From assembly GCA_948567375.1 (NCBI GenBank), contig OX419755.1, positions 22,821,001 to 22,885,000 of the forward strand: a stretch of DNA of 64,000 nt. The letters run 5' to 3'. The DNA comes from Lunularia cruciata (lineage: Eukaryota; Streptophyta; Marchantiopsida; Lunulariales; Lunulariaceae). The position numbers were made by a program, and so were the translations under genes. The notes beneath the pieces are model-generated. The model saw nothing but the letters and a program-made list of their open reading frames with translations, had not been told where the DNA came from and did not search any database. Positions 60,001-64,000 of the stretch are shown here, piece by piece. Position 1 is the first letter of the stretch, and each line of letters starts with the position of its first letter.

Positions 60001-62659
60001 TACTTGCACGTTGCTCTTTTTCTGAACGTGGAAATACTTCGATTCTTTTGAATTCGGAGGCATCTATACCTTATGAAACACGTCACAACAAAGACCGAAG
60101 TCAAAGATTATCACTGCATTTTAACTTTGGTTTCCCCCTTGTTAGGTCTGTCGAAGTCAAGCATGGGACTCGAAGATAGTAACCAGTGCATGGTGGGTCC
60201 ATGCACACCAGGTAAGTAAGACGGCTCCCACAGGGGAATACTTAACTGTAGGAAGCTTCATGATCAGGGGCAAGAAAAATTTTCTGCCCCCTAACCCTCT
60301 GGTAATGGGGTATGGATTGCTATTTCGTCTGGACGAAAGCTGTATCGCTGTTCACCTCAATGAACGACGGATTAAGGGAGATGGCGAAGGAGAGGACAGT
60401 GAGATGACCATTTTGACTGAAGTTGGACAAACGGAAGAAGGAAAATTACAAGATGAAGATGAGTACGAAGACTCTGACGGCGCAAGTGAAGACCAGGACC
60501 AGGAAACTGGCGACGAAGTTCAGAAATGTGGAACTTCAGGTTTAGATGTTAGGTCAGTAGAAGAGCCTGCTTCTTCAAGTCAAATGACTGACGAAGTAAT
60601 TACCGCTGCGAATGACGGAACCAGTTCTGAAGGAGATGACACTTCTGGTTTAGATGCTTTACTGGATAAAGCGCTTGAACTTCGCTCGGCGTCGAAGACA
60701 TTCGATAACAGTAGCAAATATGGGCTTGAGTCCATCAGTGCAATACGTGATGGGGACGAACACTCTGATGGAGGAGCTAAAATGACGAAGAATATTCAAA
60801 GGGAGAAACCTTACGTATCTAAAGCTGCCAGGAGGAAACTGAAGAAAGGATCGAAGCATGGAGGCGACGGAGAATCAAATGATAATGCAGGGGATGACAC
60901 CCTTGCAGACGTAGTGGAACATGCACAAGGGCGAGGAAGAGTTGATGCTGTCAGTGTTTCAGAAGAACCATCTGCTATTGAAACGGGAGAGAGAGACCAG
61001 GAATTTAACTCTGCTGGTAGTAAACCTGGTCGTGGAAGGAAAGGAAAACTGAAAAAGATAAAGGAAAAATACGCTGAACAAGATGAAGACGAGCGGCAAC
61101 TTCGAATGTCCCTACTAGCTGTGAGTTTTGCTCCTAATTAACTGCACGGTCAAACGCCTTTTGTGAATTCAGATCCCAGAGACTCGAGGTAGGAACTGTC
61201 CTATACATGTTTCATCCACCTTCTAAGAATATGAGAGGCGTTTGTGGATGTTGCTGTGAATAGTCGGCTGGGCGAAAGGAGTCCAAGCAACCCAAATCAT
61301 CAGGAGGGAACGCAAACACTAGCACAAACGTTAAAGTGCCCTCAAATGAGAATATTCCCAATAAGCACGGTATTCTTCTATTGGCAACCTGGATTTAAAT
61401 TACGAACTTTTAGTCTGATCAGTGCGATCTTCGTCTGTAACTGGTGCTTGTAAGAAATGTACGTTTGGCTAGTGTAGCTGCTGTTCATCCATCCTTAGTT
61501 AGTGAAGCTCCCTAACTCATGAAATATAAACTTTCAAGTCTAAGCACAATGCTGCACAATGCTACAATTCTTCTCACATCTCCAGTGGAGGTTCGACGAC
61601 AGAACTAACGCAATATTTTCGGAAAGGTGACATCTCCATCATGATCTATGAAGAAGTATCTGTCAATGCCTTTTGGGTGAAGCGAAGTGCAGTTGTTTCG
61701 CTACGAAGTTCTGAAATCTTTATCCATGAAAGATGGTGAATGCTAGCTTCAGGTTCTTATTCAGTCCCATGTGAAGGAGCAAAGTTGAAAAAACTGACCA
61801 AACAAATGCCCTGATTTTGCAGACGCAGGATTGAAAGTGTGTTACAAATGTAAAAGGGATGGGCACATTGCACGGGATTGTCCCTATAACACTGCCAATG
61901 TGGGCGGGAATCCTGAAAGTTCTCCAACTGTGGTATGCACTGGCACCTTGGATGCGGAGTCGCTGAAAGAACCTAATACTGACGTCGTGATAATTGAGGG
62001 CAGTCAACAGAACCTAGCCTCAAAGGATGGAGACAAACCCAAGGATGGTTTGAGTCGAAGAGCTTATGCAAGAGCAGCCAAGGAGGAGATAGCGGCTATA
62101 ATGGCAGAAGAAAATGTTTTAGAACTGGGGGATGATGAGAAGGAAAAGCTCATAGAACTAGATTCTCTGACGGGAGCACCACTTACAACAGATGTGCTGC
62201 TTTACGCTGTGCCAATGTGTGCGCCTTACAGTGCCCTACAAGGATACAAGTACCGTGTCAAGCTCACTCCAGGACCAGCTAAGAAGGGCAAAGGTGCGAA
62301 GCTCAACTTTGATCTTGGTTCTTGATTTCCTTGCGCTGTGTTTTCCGGCTGAACTTGGAAACTGAATTTTGGCCTCTGCATGATTGTTTTCAATGTGAAA
62401 GTTTGTGCACCAGATTCTTTTTCTTACACTATGTTGTTGTCATGGGGTGGGTGGTATACGATCAGCTGCCAAGGTTGCCATAGATGTCTTTAGTCATTCG
62501 CAGGAAGTTACTCCACGTGAGAAAGAGCTCATGAAGGCCGTGACGGATCCAGAACTGGTGGCTTGCATGCTTGGAAATGCAAAGGTCACAGCACCTGGAT
62601 TGACTAAAATGAAGAAGACACAGAAGAAGTCAAAGAAGGTAGCAAGTAAGGCACTATAA
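54034..62659 (+). CDS. NEMF: NEMF/Rqc2-like ribosome quality-control protein, 14 exons
   Basis: Exons: 54034-54138, 55561-55673, 55908-56004, 56330-56454, 56729-57320, 57599-57784, 58226-58519, 58935-59087, 59316-59470, 59857-59962, 60146-61120, 61173-61188, 61823-62293, 62466-62659. The total is 1193 residues. The protein binds stalled 60S ribosomes carrying peptidyl-tRNA and helps recruit the Listerin ubiquitin ligase; Rqc2 relatives also add C-terminal tails. The NFACT-N domain starts [20 protein letters not shown] and keeps RQLGIDR (about 99-105). A Lys-rich insertion follows residue 190. A long helical part (345-555) precedes the NFACT-R domain ([31 protein letters not shown]). An acidic linker comes next, then a CCHC knuckle [14 protein letters not shown] (979-992), and the C-terminal NFACT-C domain ([20 protein letters not shown]). 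The 16-nt exon 12 is inferred from phase; everything else is well supported. Confidence 0.93.
54139..55560 (+). other. Large first intron of NEMF (1422 bp)
   Basis: Donor AAG|GTTAGT at 54139 and acceptor GTGCAG at 55560. It is three to ten times longer than the other introns of the gene. Open frames within it (55161-55376, 55297-55533) show no resemblance to known proteins. Long first introns in plants often hold enhancing elements; that role here is only a guess. Confidence 0.8.
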
Positions 62660-64000
62660 ATGGATGCGTCATCACCACTTAAAATTCAGTGGTAATGTGA
62701 GGGTGTTCATGCAAGTTTTGATGAAAGTCTGTTTTCAGTAGATTAGATAATTTTGCTAGCAAGCAGTTACCTCCAGTAGGTCAGGCATAAGCTGGAGGAC
62801 GTTTCTGTAGAATTCTTCATTTCAGTTAGATGAACAGGTGTTTATGCACGAGTACCCTTTTTTGACTGGGGTTCTATCCGGAAGTTTGTCAGAGAGAGAT
62901 TACGAAAGCCCTGTTCGATATTGGCAGTCTTAACGCTGTCAGCTATTATCGTTTGGATGTTTGCTACTACGGGTTCTATATTACATTACTCAATGTGCTG
63001 CGAACTTAAGTAGAAGTTTGTTCAACGCGGTACTCCACCACCTGAACGCTTTCGTGTTTATATTCGTGGAGTACAGGAAGAAGCCAGATCTTTTGTGAAA
63101 GAATTTCACTTCAGAACAGGAATCCATTGTCTTCGTAATATGCCATATCAGGAGACGAGTTGCATACTTAGCGTGCTGGTCGAACTCGGAATATGAAGTG
63201 ATTGCGTCTTGAACCATGGTCGTCCATTTACACCAAATAAGTTTCAAGTGTTGAGCTCAAGAGATTGATTTTCAGATCAGCCAAAATTCAGAGGGTCAAT
63301 ACGAGAAGATTGAAAACAACAAACTCCATATGCATTCAATGGAGTCAAGGCAGGAACTTGTCTCCGACCACAGGCTCAGTACTTTATGGCTGCATAGCTT
63401 TAATCGTGAGATTTCGCTTCTCGTCGATGCTTTAAAAGTGTTCGACTGATATTGAAGTAAATGAGAAGAGTAATGGTAGTAGCTGACTGATTTGGCTCTT
63501 TGACTCTCCTCACTAAAGTTGTATAGTCGATCTGCCCCGGATCGAGTTTAGCTTCTATAAAAATTCAATTGTTCAAATTGCGAAATCACGAAGTGCACAA
63601 AAACAGTATATCCTTTCCTGGAGGAGAAACTCGACAACAATCATTCAAAAGCGATCGTTTTCTCTACAGAAAGTTTTCTCTGGATCTCCAACTAGACCAT
63701 TTGTTGAATCTCAAGCACTACTCGAGAATGTTTTATTGCAGATGATGAATCTTGATTCCAGAATTCTCCAATTTTAGTTCGAACCTTCGTTCGCTTTAGC
63801 ATTTCTCTGCACCTATCAGTTCTCGGAAATTGCTTCACGTTCTAACTCTAAATGTATACTGAACATATGTTTGTGAAACCCTAAGAGGCAAGCGCTCATT
63901 GCGGATTAGCCCGGTCTCCTTCACCCGTCCGATTTAGAGGGGTGAAGAGATTCTCCTGACGATTCTGAGCCCGAATCTCGAGCAAACTGGTTGAAAGGTT
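62660..64000. other. Region downstream of NEMF
   Basis: The NEMF 3' untranslated region should occupy the start. No coding exon is recognised to the window end. The minus-strand frame 63247-62990 (85 codons) has no family resemblance. The last ~150 bp (63870-64000) become richer in G and C and might belong to the leader of a gene beyond the edge. Confidence 0.4.

Noticed and set aside
1-64000. tRNA, rRNA, CRISPR or bacterial-type operon features
   Set aside because: No cloverleaf with conserved T-loop, no rRNA core sequence and no regularly spaced repeat-spacer array were seen; the window is eukaryotic nuclear DNA.

Overview
The window is nuclear DNA of a land plant or close relative. It holds three intron-containing single-copy-type genes (calmodulin, COX10, NEMF/Rqc2), plant-style GT-AG introns and large blocks of decayed retrotransposons. 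The intron in calmodulin codon 26, the retroelement types and the gene structures fit a seedless plant, perhaps a moss. That placement is inference; no species is claimed.

Layout. Positions 1-9255 are nested retrotransposon debris: LTRs in opposite orientations with primer-binding sites, a plus-strand Ty3/gypsy gag-pol relic (1831-4345), a minus-strand gag-protease relic with its LTR (4354-6764), and a non-LTR (LINE) reverse-transcriptase relic (6766-9255). Positions 9811-18931 are bounded by a terminal inverted repeat and form a ~9.1-kb PIF/Harbinger-type DNA transposon. It has a Myb/trihelix-like ORF, a nearly intact DDE transposase with one intron, a 10-bp minisatellite, and an unrecognised coiled-coil/acidic-tail coding region on the minus strand. 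Positions 18932-27000 are a gene island with calmodulin (21608-22397, minus).

Positions 28700-35290 hold a minus-strand Ty3/gypsy polyprotein relic. Between its protease-like and reverse-transcriptase regions lies a decayed but recognisable DNA (cytosine-5) methyltransferase domain: motifs I, IV, VI, VIII, a target-recognition-like stretch and motif X. This is the most interesting object in the window. A second LINE relic (37600-38700) and an unidentified coiled-coil coding relic (40850-43370) follow, then an AT-rich non-coding stretch to about 48.5 kb with several local tandem duplications.

Positions 49578-62659 are a second gene island. COX10 (protoheme IX farnesyltransferase, 7 exons, 487 aa) lies on the minus strand and is divergent from NEMF/Rqc2 (14 exons proposed, 1193 aa) on the plus strand, with 879 bp between the start codons. 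I resolved the exons by hand from splice sites, phase and protein similarity. COX10 acts in mitochondrial haem A synthesis and NEMF in ribosome-associated quality control; nothing suggests a shared pathway. No tRNA, rRNA or CRISPR feature was recognised.
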